Assembly (NCBI RefSeq): GCF_000585335.1
Contig: NZ_KK073872.1
Span: 1,851,283 to 1,915,282, forward strand
Direction: 5' to 3'
DNA: 64,000 nt
From: Cloacibacillus evryensis DSM 19522
GTDB lineage: Bacteria > Synergistota > Synergistia > Synergistales > Synergistaceae
Part shown: positions 42,799-51,019 of the stretch, piece by piece
Position numbering within the stretch: the stretch's first letter is position 1
How the letters are laid out: each line of letters begins with the position of its first letter
Translations under genes and position numbers: made by a program
The notes under the pieces: model-generated
Database searches by the model: none
What the model saw: only the letters and a program-made list of their open reading frames with translations
What the model was told of the DNA's origin: nothing

Positions 42799-43995
42799 CT
42801 ATGAGAAGAGCTTCAGTATTCCGGTGAAGGACTTCGCGCCCATCCAAGCCGTAAAGGCGACCATGATCCAGCCGAGGACCGTAAGCACCATCGGGTGGCG
42901 GTAGCCTTCGCCGATGATCTTTTTGTTATAGGCGGCAAGCAGCACCACGCCAAGCGACACCGGAAGTATCAACCCATTGACGGAGCCGGCAAAGATAAGC
43001 AGTTTGACGGGGTTTCCCATCGTGGCGAATATCGCCGTCGACACGCAGATGAAGCCCATTATCCAGTAACGGTTGTAAGCTTCGACCTGCTTGAAAAGAG
43101 TGCGCAGGAAAGATATCGAGGTGTACGACGCGCCGACCACCGACGTTACCGCCGCGCACCAGAGGATGACGCCGAATATACGGTATCCAAGCTGCCCCGC
43201 GCCGATGAGGAATGCTGACGCGGGCGGGTTTTTGGGGTCCAGCGCCACGCCGGTAGCGACCACGCCCAGGATGGCGAGGAAGAGCAGGTAGCGCATAATG
43301 CCCGTGATCCCGATCGCGGTGACGGAACCGTGCGTGATCTTATCGATGTTGCTCACGCCCGTTATGTTCGCGTCGATGATGCGGTGCGCGCCGGCGAAGG
43401 TGATGTAGCCGCCGACCGTGCCGCCGACCAGCGTGAGGATCGTCAGCCAGTCTATCGTTGAGGGAAGGACCGTCTCTTTAAGCGCCAGGCCGACGGGCGG
43501 GGCCGTCTTGACGACCATGAAGGCGACCATCGCCAGCATGATTATGCCGAGCACCTTCGTAAACATGTCCATCGCCTTGCCAGCCTCTTTGTTGACAAAA
43601 AGACCGATCGCCACGAGCGCGCTGACGATCGCGCCGGGCACGAAAGGTACGCCGCAGATCACGTTGAGTCCCATCGCCGCGCCGCCGACGTTGCCGATGT
43701 TAAATACAAGTCCGCCGATGGCTACCAATATGGCGAGAAAGTAGCCAAGTCCCGGGAAGACTTCGTTCGCCACGTCCTGAGCGCGTTTTCCCGATACGCC
43801 GAGGATGCGCCAGATGTTCATCTGCACGACTACGTCGATGAGAATAGATACGACGATCGCGAAAGCGAAAGCCGCCTTCAATTTGTCAGTGAAAACGGCC
43901 GTCTGTGTCAAGAACCCCGGTCCGATAGCCGAAGTCGCCATCAAAAATGCCGCGCCGATAAGTACGCTTGCTACAGATTCCTTTTTTTCCGCCAT
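42799..43995 (-). CDS. NRAMP-family transporter (YcsG-like)
   Basis: A 398-residue membrane protein with about 11 helices. The N-terminus SAIGPGFLTQTAVF is the NRAMP-type helix 1, but the canonical metal motif DPGN is replaced (IGPGF), so it may not carry divalent metals. In Bacillus subtilis a homologue (YcsG) lies within the ycsF-ycsI-kip operon, the same company as here, so it may import 5-oxoproline or a related acid. Start ATG 43995 has AGGAGG 9 nt upstream; a longer frame to 44100 is not supported. Confidence 0.85.
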   Translation of the reverse strand: MAEKKESVASVLIGAAFLMATSAIGPGFLTQTAVFTDKLKAAFAFAIVVSILIDVVVQMNIWRILGVSGKRAQDVANEVFPGLGYFLAILVAIGGLVFNIGNVGGAAMGLNVICGVPFVPGAIVSALVAIGLFVNKEAGKAMDMFTKVLGIIMLAMVAFMVVKTAPPVGLALKETVLPSTIDWLTILTLVGGTVGGYITFAGAHRIIDANITGVSNIDKITHGSVTAIGITGIMRYLLFLAILGVVATGVALDPKNPPASAFLIGAGQLGYRIFGVILWCAAVTSVVGASYTSISFLRTLFKQVEAYNRYWIMGFICVSTAIFATMGNPVKLLIFAGSVNGLILPVSLGVVLLAAYNKKIIGEGYRHPMVLTVLGWIMVAFTAWMGAKSFTGILKLFS

Positions 43996-44136
43996 TTTTG
44001 TTACCTCCTGTGAGATTTTGATAAAACCCTTCATTAATATACACGCAAAAAAGTTGCTATAAATATTTGGACTAATGAAAAAATTAACGAGGCCATTCAA
44101 CCGCTTTTTTCGCCGCCATCCGCTTTGTTTTATGCG

Positions 44137-44175
44137 CGGTGTGCGGATTCCGCACTATGTAATATGCGCACACCG
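44137..44175. promoter_or_regulatory. Nested inverted repeats in divergent spacer
   Basis: CGGTGTGCG (44137-44145) and CGCACACCG (44167-44175) form an outer inverted repeat, and GTGCGGA-T-TCCGCAC (44141-44155) an overlapping inner one, so two alternative structures compete. They lie between the NRAMP-like gene and the TolB-like gene and could be an operator. Confidence 0.4.
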
Positions 44176-44233
44176 TTGGAATAGTGCTAAAATCGCACTC
44201 TAGGATTTCAATTATTTTAGAGGGAGTGGAAGC

Positions 44234-45172
44234 ATGAAAAAATTCACGGTATTACTGACAGTATTTTTCTCCCTGCTTGCGGCAGCCGGGCCGTGTGCGG
44301 CTGGGAAAATAGCCTTTCTGCGCATGGAGGGCGGCGCTTTTTACATCTGCTGCGCCGACAGCGACGGCAAAAAAGTCACGCGTTTGGCCGAGGGCTATGA
44401 CCCTGAGATCTCACCGGACGGCGCGACCGTAGCTTACACGCGTTATGATAAAAATGGCGGCAGGTTCATCGCCCTATATGACGTCGCGGCGAAAAAAACA
44501 CGGACGATCAAAGGGCTGCCCGGCAGCAACAGCTACGGCCCGCGCTGGTCGCGGGACGGCGCGTGTCTGCTTTACAGCCGTTTCGCGGACGGTAAAAGGT
44601 GGCTGCCCGAGATATACGACTTGAGTTCAAAGAAATACAAGACGCTGGGGCAAAAGGAGAAAAGGGCGGAATTTTTCGGCCCCTTCTGGCCGGAGGGCAG
44701 AGGCTTCGTCTCCGCCTTCGACTTTGAGAACGTCTATAAAATTTCCACGGCGGACGGTACGGTCCGTGAAAAACTGCCGATGAAAAAGCTCCTGCCCTCT
44801 GACGACGCCATTATCAGCAGCGCGGTAAGGATGTCGGCGTCGCCTGACGGCGCGATGTGGCTCATTTCGGCCGAAACAGGAGGTGAAAGGTGCGCCTTCT
44901 GCACATCGTCCGGAAGCCCGGAGGGAATAAAGGGGGCGCTCTACCTCTATCATCCCGAGACGGGAATAAGCGAGCGCCTCAAAGCAGGCGGCCTCTGCGT
45001 GGCGGACGCCGCGTGGCTCAATGCGGAAGAGATCGTCTTTTCCGCGCACTCACCAGAAGAGAAAAGAGCGTCGAAAACAGCCAACCTTTATGACATTTAC
45101 GCGATGAAGCTCAATGGGGAAAAGCCGCGCAAAATCATCAGCCGCGGCAGCAGTGTCAGCGCTTCGAAATAA
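44234..45172 (+). CDS. Secreted TolB-like beta-propeller protein
   Basis: A 312-residue protein with a signal peptide (residues ~1-23, cleavage near PCAAG-K) and repeats of the PD40/WD40-like type: EGYDPEISPDGATVAYTRYD, GPRWSRDGACLLYSRF and MSASPDGAMWLIS. It probably folds as a beta-propeller in the periplasm. No enzymatic motif was seen; TolB itself is longer and has another domain, so the role is unknown. Start ATG 44234 has GAGGGAG 8 nt upstream. It is convergent with rpoN. Confidence 0.75.
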   Translation: MKKFTVLLTVFFSLLAAAGPCAAGKIAFLRMEGGAFYICCADSDGKKVTRLAEGYDPEISPDGATVAYTRYDKNGGRFIALYDVAAKKTRTIKGLPGSNSYGPRWSRDGACLLYSRFADGKRWLPEIYDLSSKKYKTLGQKEKRAEFFGPFWPEGRGFVSAFDFENVYKISTADGTVREKLPMKKLLPSDDAIISSAVRMSASPDGAMWLISAETGGERCAFCTSSGSPEGIKGALYLYHPETGISERLKAGGLCVADAAWLNAEEIVFSAHSPEEKRASKTANLYDIYAMKLNGEKPRKIISRGSSVSASK

Positions 45173-45203
45173 AATTTCCCGACCGGCGGCCGGACGGCGC
45201 GGA

Positions 45204-46433
45204 TCAGCGCCGGCAGGCCGCCTTTATCTTCGCGCTGTGCCAGGCTACCGTGCGCGTCGGCAGTCCGAGGCGTTCGCCGATCTCGCGGTTTGTCAGCCCG
45301 CGCGCGCGCATCGCGGCTATCTCTGTACGCAGTGACGCGATGCTGAAGTTTTTATCCGCCGCGGCGGCCCGTGAGAAGAATACCCTCATCGGATAGCTCG
45401 TCCCCCTTATAAGGCAGGCGGTATTCTGCATCGCCCGATAAAGCGTCGAGGTATGCAGCGAGAGCGCCGCGGCGGCATCTCCGTATGTCAGCGGCTTCGG
45501 CGGGAGCGAGGGCGTCATGATCTTTTCCCGCTGCACGGAGAGGAGGAAGAGCGCGGCGCGCAGCAGAGTGCGGTAGCGCATGCCCAGCTTTTTGAGCGTC
45601 TCTCTCGCTGCGCGCCATTCTCCGCGCAGCCATTTTTCCCTCAACAGTTCGCCGGAAAAGTTCTCGAACTCGTCAAAGCAGTTCTCCACCAGCGGCATAT
45701 TTTCCACGATGAGCCGCGGCGTTATCTTTTCGCCCGCAATGACAAACTCTATATCGGGGACCGTGAAAGCCGTCTGCGCGAAATTTTTACCGGGAGCGGG
45801 GTCGAGGCCGCGCAAAAGCCGCAGCGCCGATTCAATTTGATCTTTGCCGAGCCCGCGAGAGCTGCCCCACTCATCCGCGCGTCCGGAAAGCAAAGCGTCG
45901 CTCCCCTCGGAGAGCAGCCTCCAGGCCGGGCTTCCCTCCAGGCCGGCGCGTTTCATCTGTATCAGCAATGACTCTTTAAGGCCGGCGGCGAAGAGGCCGG
46001 CCGGCTCCACATAGTCCTGCAAACTCTTTATAAACCGGCGGGCCTCTTCATCGCCGATACCGGCCAGAGCGGCGGCCTCTTCCGGCGTGCTGTTCAAAAA
46101 GCCACGCCCGTCAAGCAGGGCGCTCCAAAACGCCGGACTCGCGGCGGCTCCGGTAAACGAGGCAAAGCCGGGGCAGACGCATATCTGCGGGTGCAGGGCG
46201 GCGTCTATCGAAGGATTTTCGGCGATATTTTCATAGAAATCCTCGAAATCTTCTATCCTTGAGGAAGAGCCTCGGGGCGGTGAAAACCTGATCAGCGCGT
46301 TATCCCCCGCCAGCGTACGGCAAAGCCCGGTGAGCTCGGCGGCCGGCGCGAGCAGCAAATTCCCGCCGAGAAAAGCTTTCGGCGAAAGCTTATGCGCGCC
46401 GTGTATTCTATGCAGCAGTTTCAGTTCATTCAA
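45204..46433 (-). CDS. rpoN: Divergent RNA polymerase sigma-54 factor
   Basis: A 409-residue RpoN homologue. The core-binding middle and the DNA-binding region are recognisable (PLTYGDAAAALSLHTSTLYRAM; the usual form has LHESTVSRA). The C-terminal RpoN box reads PTRTVAWHSAKIK, clearly degenerate next to ARRTVAKYRE, and the N-terminal activator-contact region is short and not Gln-rich (HKLSPKAFLGGNLLL). It overlaps the NtrC-type gene by 8 bp as the last gene of a symporter-kinase-regulator operon, so it may serve that system in particular. The window cannot show whether another rpoN exists. Confidence 0.88.
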   Translation of the reverse strand: MNELKLLHRIHGAHKLSPKAFLGGNLLLAPAAELTGLCRTLAGDNALIRFSPPRGSSSRIEDFEDFYENIAENPSIDAALHPQICVCPGFASFTGAAASPAFWSALLDGRGFLNSTPEEAAALAGIGDEEARRFIKSLQDYVEPAGLFAAGLKESLLIQMKRAGLEGSPAWRLLSEGSDALLSGRADEWGSSRGLGKDQIESALRLLRGLDPAPGKNFAQTAFTVPDIEFVIAGEKITPRLIVENMPLVENCFDEFENFSGELLREKWLRGEWRAARETLKKLGMRYRTLLRAALFLLSVQREKIMTPSLPPKPLTYGDAAAALSLHTSTLYRAMQNTACLIRGTSYPMRVFFSRAAAADKNFSIASLRTEIAAMRARGLTNREIGERLGLPTRTVAWHSAKIKAACRR

Positions 46434-47781
46434 GACCGTGTCTCTGCATCCTCCGTATCAGGGAGAAACGCGAGATGCCAAGGCAGGCGGCTGCCTGCGT
46501 GCGGTTGCCGCCGCATTTGGCGAGCGCGGCGGTGATGAGTTCCCTTTCCACTCGGTCAAGCGTTTCGCTCAGCGACACTCCGCCGTCGCCGGCACGAGTC
46601 TCCTGAACCATCCCGACAGGGTGGGCGTCAAGCACCTCCATCGGCAGATCCGAAAGGCGCACGAACGAATCCGTCTGGCTGCGCAGGATCAGTATCCGCT
46701 CGATCATATTGCGCAGCTCGCGCACATTTCCCGGCCAGGGATAGCTCATAAAGACCTCCTGCACCTCCTCCGTCAGTTCGGGGACCGGTTTGTTCATCCT
46801 CTTAGAGCAGTCGCCGAGGAAATAAGAGGCCAGCTCAAGGATGTCCTTTCCGCGCTCGCGCAGAGGGGGCAGCTTTATCGGTATCACCGATATCCTGAAA
46901 TAGAGGTCCCTGCGAAAGCTCTCTTCTTTGACCTTTTTCTCAAGGTCGAGGCAGGTGGCGCAGATGAGCTTGAGGCTGATCTTCTTCTCCTTCGTGCTTC
47001 CAAGCGGCCTTATCGTGCGCTGGTCTATGAAGCGGAAGAGCTTCGTCTGCAAAGAGAGCGGGAGGTCGCCTATCTCGTCGAGAAAAAGCGTGCCCTTGTC
47101 GGCGACCTCGATCAGCCCCGGCTTGTTTGAGTCGGCGCCGGTGTAGGCACCCTTCGCGTAACCGAAAAGCTCCGCCTCCAGCAGCGCCTCCGGGATCGCC
47201 GAACAGTTGACGGCGACAAATTCCCCCTGGCAGTTGGAAGAGCGGTGGATCATCCTCGCGGCGACCTCCTTTCCGGTGCCGCTTTCGCCTGTGAGAAGCA
47301 CCGTCACATCCTGATAGGGAGCCAGCTTCAGCAGCGTTTCGCTGACCTTTTCCATCGCCGGAGAAGAGCCGAGCAGCAGGTTCGGCTCGTCGGCCATCAT
47401 CACTTCGGCCTGATTCTGCAGCTGTATCGACTCAAAGGCGCGCGTCACCATATTCATCGCCGCGTCGAGCGGAAATGGCTTGTCGAGATAATTATAGGCT
47501 CCCTGCCGAATCGCTTTGACCACGAGGCTCGAATCGCCGAAAGCAGTCATCATCACCACGCGGCAGCGCGGCGCGACCTTGAGGATCATCGGCAGCATAT
47601 CGAGGCCGTTCCCGTCGGGAAGGCACTGGTCAAGGAATATCAACGACGGGATCTCGGCGTTGAGCGCCTCCTGCAGCTCGCGTATCGCGAAAATACACTT
47701 TGCGCTATAACCCTTTTTCTCAAAGGCTTTTTTCAGGCCGTTGGCAAGATTGACCTCGTCGTCAACTATCCAGATGCTCAT
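46426..47781 (-). CDS. NtrC-family sigma-54-dependent response regulator
   Basis: A 451-residue regulator. Receiver domain at residues ~1-120 (phospho-acceptor D51 in LIFLDQCLPDG), AAA+ domain ~145-380 with Walker A GESGTGKE, the sigma-54 contact loop GAYTGA and Walker B-type GTLFLDEIGDLP, then a Fis-type helix-turn-helix (GNRTQAAACLGISRFSLIRR). GAYTGA instead of GAFTGA is a common variant. It overlaps the kinase gene by 20 bp and rpoN by 8 bp. Confidence 0.95.
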   Translation of the reverse strand: MSIWIVDDEVNLANGLKKAFEKKGYSAKCIFAIRELQEALNAEIPSLIFLDQCLPDGNGLDMLPMILKVAPRCRVVMMTAFGDSSLVVKAIRQGAYNYLDKPFPLDAAMNMVTRAFESIQLQNQAEVMMADEPNLLLGSSPAMEKVSETLLKLAPYQDVTVLLTGESGTGKEVAARMIHRSSNCQGEFVAVNCSAIPEALLEAELFGYAKGAYTGADSNKPGLIEVADKGTLFLDEIGDLPLSLQTKLFRFIDQRTIRPLGSTKEKKISLKLICATCLDLEKKVKEESFRRDLYFRISVIPIKLPPLRERGKDILELASYFLGDCSKRMNKPVPELTEEVQEVFMSYPWPGNVRELRNMIERILILRSQTDSFVRLSDLPMEVLDAHPVGMVQETRAGDGGVSLSETLDRVERELITAALAKCGGNRTQAAACLGISRFSLIRRMQRHGLE

Positions 47782-49090
47782 AATCTCTTCCTCCGTGCTG
47801 TAATTTCAGATAAATTTTAAACGTCGTTCCGTTCGGGGAGCTCTCAAACGAGAGCGCGCCGCCCAGCCCCTCCACTATCCTCTGCACGATACTGAGGCCA
47901 AGTCCAGTGCCATCTTTTTTAGTGGTAAAGAAGGGGTCGAATATTCTGTGCTCGATATCAGGAGAGATTCCGGGGCCTGTGTCGGAGACCATTATCATGC
48001 CCATCCTTTCCTCCCCGCGCCGCGCCGGCGCATAGCCGATAGTGACGGTCAGCGCCATATCGGTCCCGCCTTTCAGCGGCGACATCGACTGCATCGCGTT
48101 AAGGGCAAGGTTCATGACCAACTGGCGCAGCAGTTCGCCGTCCGCCATAACGGTAACGTCCTGCGCGGTGCTGTGCAGCATCAGCCGCACATTATACTTC
48201 TGAGCCAGCGAGCCGAGCATCGCCCCGCTCCAGGGGAGAAGGTCGTCCAGCTTCACCGGCGTAATGACGGTCGGGCGCGGACGCACGAACGAAAGAAGCT
48301 GCATCACGATATTATTGAGCCTGTCGATCTCGCTGCCGAGGACGGCGATCTGCTCCCTGGCGTCCGCCGCTTCCTCGCCGCCGTCTTCCCCCGCGAGCCT
48401 CTCGATCTCGTCGCGCAGCAGATCTGTCTGTATCCGCATACTTGCGAGAGGGTTGCGTATCTCGTGCGCCAGCCCCGATATCATCTCGCCAAGCGCCGCG
48501 AGACGGTCCATGCGGCTTACCTGCCGCTGCACCTCGCGCCATCGCTCAAGCTGTGACGACATATTATTGAAGCTGTCGACAAGTTCATGAAACTCATAAG
48601 GGGAAAGAGCCGTCTGCGGTATCCTTACGGAGACCCCGCCGGCGACCTCTTTGCACATCCAGGTAAGCCGGCGCAGCGGCCTTGTCAGCACATAAGAGAT
48701 GAATACGGCAAGCTCCACGGCGATGATGAGCCCAAGCATACCGACAAGTATCAGGTAGCGCTCCTCTTCGACCATGTCGACATAGATAGACTGGAAGTTG
48801 GAGACAAAACCATGCTTCGCGCCTCCGCTCCGTATGACGAGCGACGGGACTTCGCCCTCGGCCGCTTTGCGCCAGTATGGACCGAGCTCCTGCGTTATCA
48901 CCTCGGCGCTGTATCTGAGATCGTAGTCCGTCATCAGCCGGTTCAGCCGCTCGGCGGATTCGGCGGCGGCGGAAAGCTTGTCGCTGTAACTCTGGTGAAG
49001 GCGCGCGCCGAGCATCAGCAGCACCATCGACAGCGCAAGCAGCAGGAATATCCATTTCATAAGGGTCTCAAGACTTACTCTGTGAGACAT
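47762..49090 (-). CDS. Membrane sensor histidine kinase
   Basis: A 442-residue kinase of the NtrB/DctB type. Membrane helix at ~10-30, a short ~80-residue external part, second helix at ~112-135, HAMP linker, phospho-acceptor H209 in GLAHEIRNPLASM, and an ATPase domain with NLALNAMQS (N box), SDTGPGISP (G1) and GTGLGLSIVQRI (G2). It overlaps the symporter gene by 16 bp and the response regulator by 20 bp, so all are made together. The signal is probably the symporter substrate or its transport state. Confidence 0.93.
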   Translation of the reverse strand: MSHRVSLETLMKWIFLLLALSMVLLMLGARLHQSYSDKLSAAAESAERLNRLMTDYDLRYSAEVITQELGPYWRKAAEGEVPSLVIRSGGAKHGFVSNFQSIYVDMVEEERYLILVGMLGLIIAVELAVFISYVLTRPLRRLTWMCKEVAGGVSVRIPQTALSPYEFHELVDSFNNMSSQLERWREVQRQVSRMDRLAALGEMISGLAHEIRNPLASMRIQTDLLRDEIERLAGEDGGEEAADAREQIAVLGSEIDRLNNIVMQLLSFVRPRPTVITPVKLDDLLPWSGAMLGSLAQKYNVRLMLHSTAQDVTVMADGELLRQLVMNLALNAMQSMSPLKGGTDMALTVTIGYAPARRGEERMGMIMVSDTGPGISPDIEHRIFDPFFTTKKDGTGLGLSIVQRIVEGLGGALSFESSPNGTTFKIYLKLQHGGRDYEHLDS

Positions 49091-50487
49091 CTTTTTGACC
49101 TCATAAACTTCGCGGCCGCAAAAACTAAATATTCTCCGGCAAGCACGATAAGCATCGCGTACTCCGGTTCGATGCGGAAGCCGAAGACCAGCAGGAACTG
49201 CATCATGACCGCAACGGTGAGCACGGCGAATAATATCTCCTTAACGATGAGGCGCGGCGTAAAGAGCGGATAAAAATAGGCGATCGCGACGAGCGTCCAG
49301 CTTATCGTGCCAAGCCTTATATAACCGGGCAGTCCGGCGTGACTCAGCATCAGCGCGATAGAGGCGATGAGGGTGATCGCGATGCGGTTGATAAAGAGAA
49401 AACGTTCCTCCTGAAAGGGCCGCAGCTCGTTTTCGTCCCTCTTCATCGGCACCAGGTCGTAACAAAGCGAACAGGCGGCAAGCAGAAGCTGCGAATTAGC
49501 CGTGCTCACCGCCGCCGCGATGACGCAGACGAGCAGCAGCATACCGGCGACGGGCGGAAGAAACTGCGCCAGTTTGGCAAAGGCCATCGTCTCCTCGAAA
49601 TTGCCGATCAACGGATATTTCAGGCGGCAGACCATAATAAAAAACGTCAGGCAGAGATATATCCAGCCGACCACGTAAGGCGACAGCGCAAGCATACCGT
49701 AGGCCTCGCGCCGGCTGCGGCAGGCGATTATCCTTATCATATACTGCGGATTGGTCGCCACGCCCAGCCCCCAGACAAGCATCATCGCGAAAGCGGAAAA
49801 TATTTCAGAGAGGGAGAAATCATTGAGCGAAAGCGTGGTGCTCTCGGCCCGGAATACCTCGCGGGCCGCGGCGAGGCTGAAGCCCTCGGGCAGGCAAAAC
49901 CAGGCGGCGACGCTCACCCCTAAGATTATCAGCAGTAAATTCAGCGTGTCGCTGCGAACGACGGAAAAGTAACCGCCAAAGGTCGTGTAAAGCACAAAAA
50001 GGTAGATCAACGAGGTCGCCGCGAATCCCTGCGGTATCTCAAGCATATACGAGACGATGACGCCGAAGGCGCGGAACTGGATGACGAGATATACGACATA
50101 GAGAAATATCATCGTGAGCGCGACAAGCCTGCGCACGCGGACGTCGCCGTAGCGCTTCTCAAGCCATTCGGGCAGGGAGGCTACGCGCGCCACCCGCAGC
50201 CGCCTCACGACAAAAGGAAAAAACAGCAGACCGATCATCCAGCCGTTGACCGAAGCCCAAAAAGCGACATATCCAGAGCGGTAAAACCACATGCCGAAGC
50301 CGACAAGCGAGAGCGGGCTCATCCACGTCGCGCAGAAGGTGGCAAGCGTCGGAAAAAGAGCAACCTTCATATCTCCCAGATAAAAGGATTTTTTCGTCTC
50401 CTTCCACGCAAAAGACTGCCCTGTCAGCAAAATGATCGACACCGTGTAAGCCCCGAAAGCCACAAGGTAATAGATAAGCGGCGACAT
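49075..50487 (-). CDS. Sodium:solute symporter (SSS family) of the two-component operon
   Basis: A 470-residue multi-helix Na+-coupled transporter, with WMSPLSLVGFGMWFYRSGY and the later VCVIAAAVSTANSQLLLAACSL segment typical of SSS proteins. Its ATG (50487) shares its A with the stop codon of a 30-residue gene (TGATG), with no good ribosome site of its own, so translation is coupled. The longer frame to 50601 is not supported. It may also act as a sensor for the overlapping kinase. Confidence 0.92.
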   Translation of the reverse strand: MSPLIYYLVAFGAYTVSIILLTGQSFAWKETKKSFYLGDMKVALFPTLATFCATWMSPLSLVGFGMWFYRSGYVAFWASVNGWMIGLLFFPFVVRRLRVARVASLPEWLEKRYGDVRVRRLVALTMIFLYVVYLVIQFRAFGVIVSYMLEIPQGFAATSLIYLFVLYTTFGGYFSVVRSDTLNLLLIILGVSVAAWFCLPEGFSLAAAREVFRAESTTLSLNDFSLSEIFSAFAMMLVWGLGVATNPQYMIRIIACRSRREAYGMLALSPYVVGWIYLCLTFFIMVCRLKYPLIGNFEETMAFAKLAQFLPPVAGMLLLVCVIAAAVSTANSQLLLAACSLCYDLVPMKRDENELRPFQEERFLFINRIAITLIASIALMLSHAGLPGYIRLGTISWTLVAIAYFYPLFTPRLIVKEILFAVLTVAVMMQFLLVFGFRIEPEYAMLIVLAGEYLVFAAAKFMRSKRCLTE

Positions 50488-50579
50488 CAGCGGGAGCCGC
50501 GCCTGAGAAAGTGGACGATCACGCCCGGCGCCACCGTCAATATAATAAAGACTATCCAGATAAAGGTGCTGAGCCTCAT
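50487..50579 (-). CDS. Symporter small accessory protein (30 residues)
   Basis: A very short gene encoding 30 residues: MRLSTFIWIVFIILTVAPGV forms one membrane helix, and the C-terminus HFLRRGSR is basic. GGAGGAGC lies 8 nt upstream of ATG 50579, a strong initiation signal, and the stop codon overlaps the symporter start (TGATG). Short single-helix proteins encoded directly ahead of SSS symporters are known as symporter small accessory proteins. It is missed by ordinary gene-length cut-offs. Confidence 0.75.
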   Translation of the reverse strand: MRLSTFIWIVFIILTVAPGVIVHFLRRGSR

Positions 50580-50693
50580 CAGTCGCTCCTCCACGGGGCA
50601 TAAATTAAGCCGTTCGCAAACTAGCCGATGCCCTCGGTATGTAGTAATATAACTATTATAATATCTCTAGTGGAAATTTGGAGGCTTCTCAAA

Positions 50694-50882
50694 ATGGCAA
50701 AACAGCAGCCCGAGGGCGTATATCTTTACATAAATGACAGCGGCGAGCGGTTCATCGCCATAATAGACGCCTTTGGCATGGCAAACATGCTTCCCTGGAT
50801 GCAGCCGGGAGAGACCGACAATATAATCGAAAAAAGCTGGAACCTGACCGGCGACTTCATCAAACTGAGAATATCGGAGTAA
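50694..50882 (+). CDS. Hypothetical small protein
   Basis: A 62-residue soluble protein with VYLYINDSGERFIAIIDAFG and an acidic, aromatic C-terminal half; no recognised domain or signal peptide. GGAGG lies 10 nt upstream of ATG 50694, which supports expression. It is divergent from the symporter operon and is followed by two stem-loops. Function unknown. Confidence 0.6.
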   Translation: MAKQQPEGVYLYINDSGERFIAIIDAFGMANMLPWMQPGETDNIIEKSWNLTGDFIKLRISE

Positions 50883-50894
50883 CGCGGCGCCGCA

Positions 50895-50940
50895 GTTAAG
50901 CCCGAAAAAGTGGTTTAAAAACACACTTTTTCGGACTTAA
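50895..50940 (+). terminator. Stem-loop after the small gene
   Basis: TTAAGCCCGAAAAAGTG pairs with CACTTTTTCGGACTTAA across a short A-rich loop, one mismatch. It lies 12 nt after the stop codon of the 62-residue gene. Confidence 0.6.
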
Positions 50941-50961
50941 CGGTGACATATCGACAAAAAT

Positions 50962-50996
50962 CCCCCGTTCCGTCATTTCTCTTTCTGGAACGGGGG
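50962..50996. terminator. Bidirectional terminator before pgi 3' end
   Basis: CCCCCGTTCC (50962-50971) pairs with GGAACGGGGG (50987-50996), with A-rich and T-rich flanks. It serves pgi (minus) and the plus-strand small gene. Confidence 0.8.
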
Positions 50997-51019
50997 CGGT
51001 ATTTTTATCGCGGCTGAAA

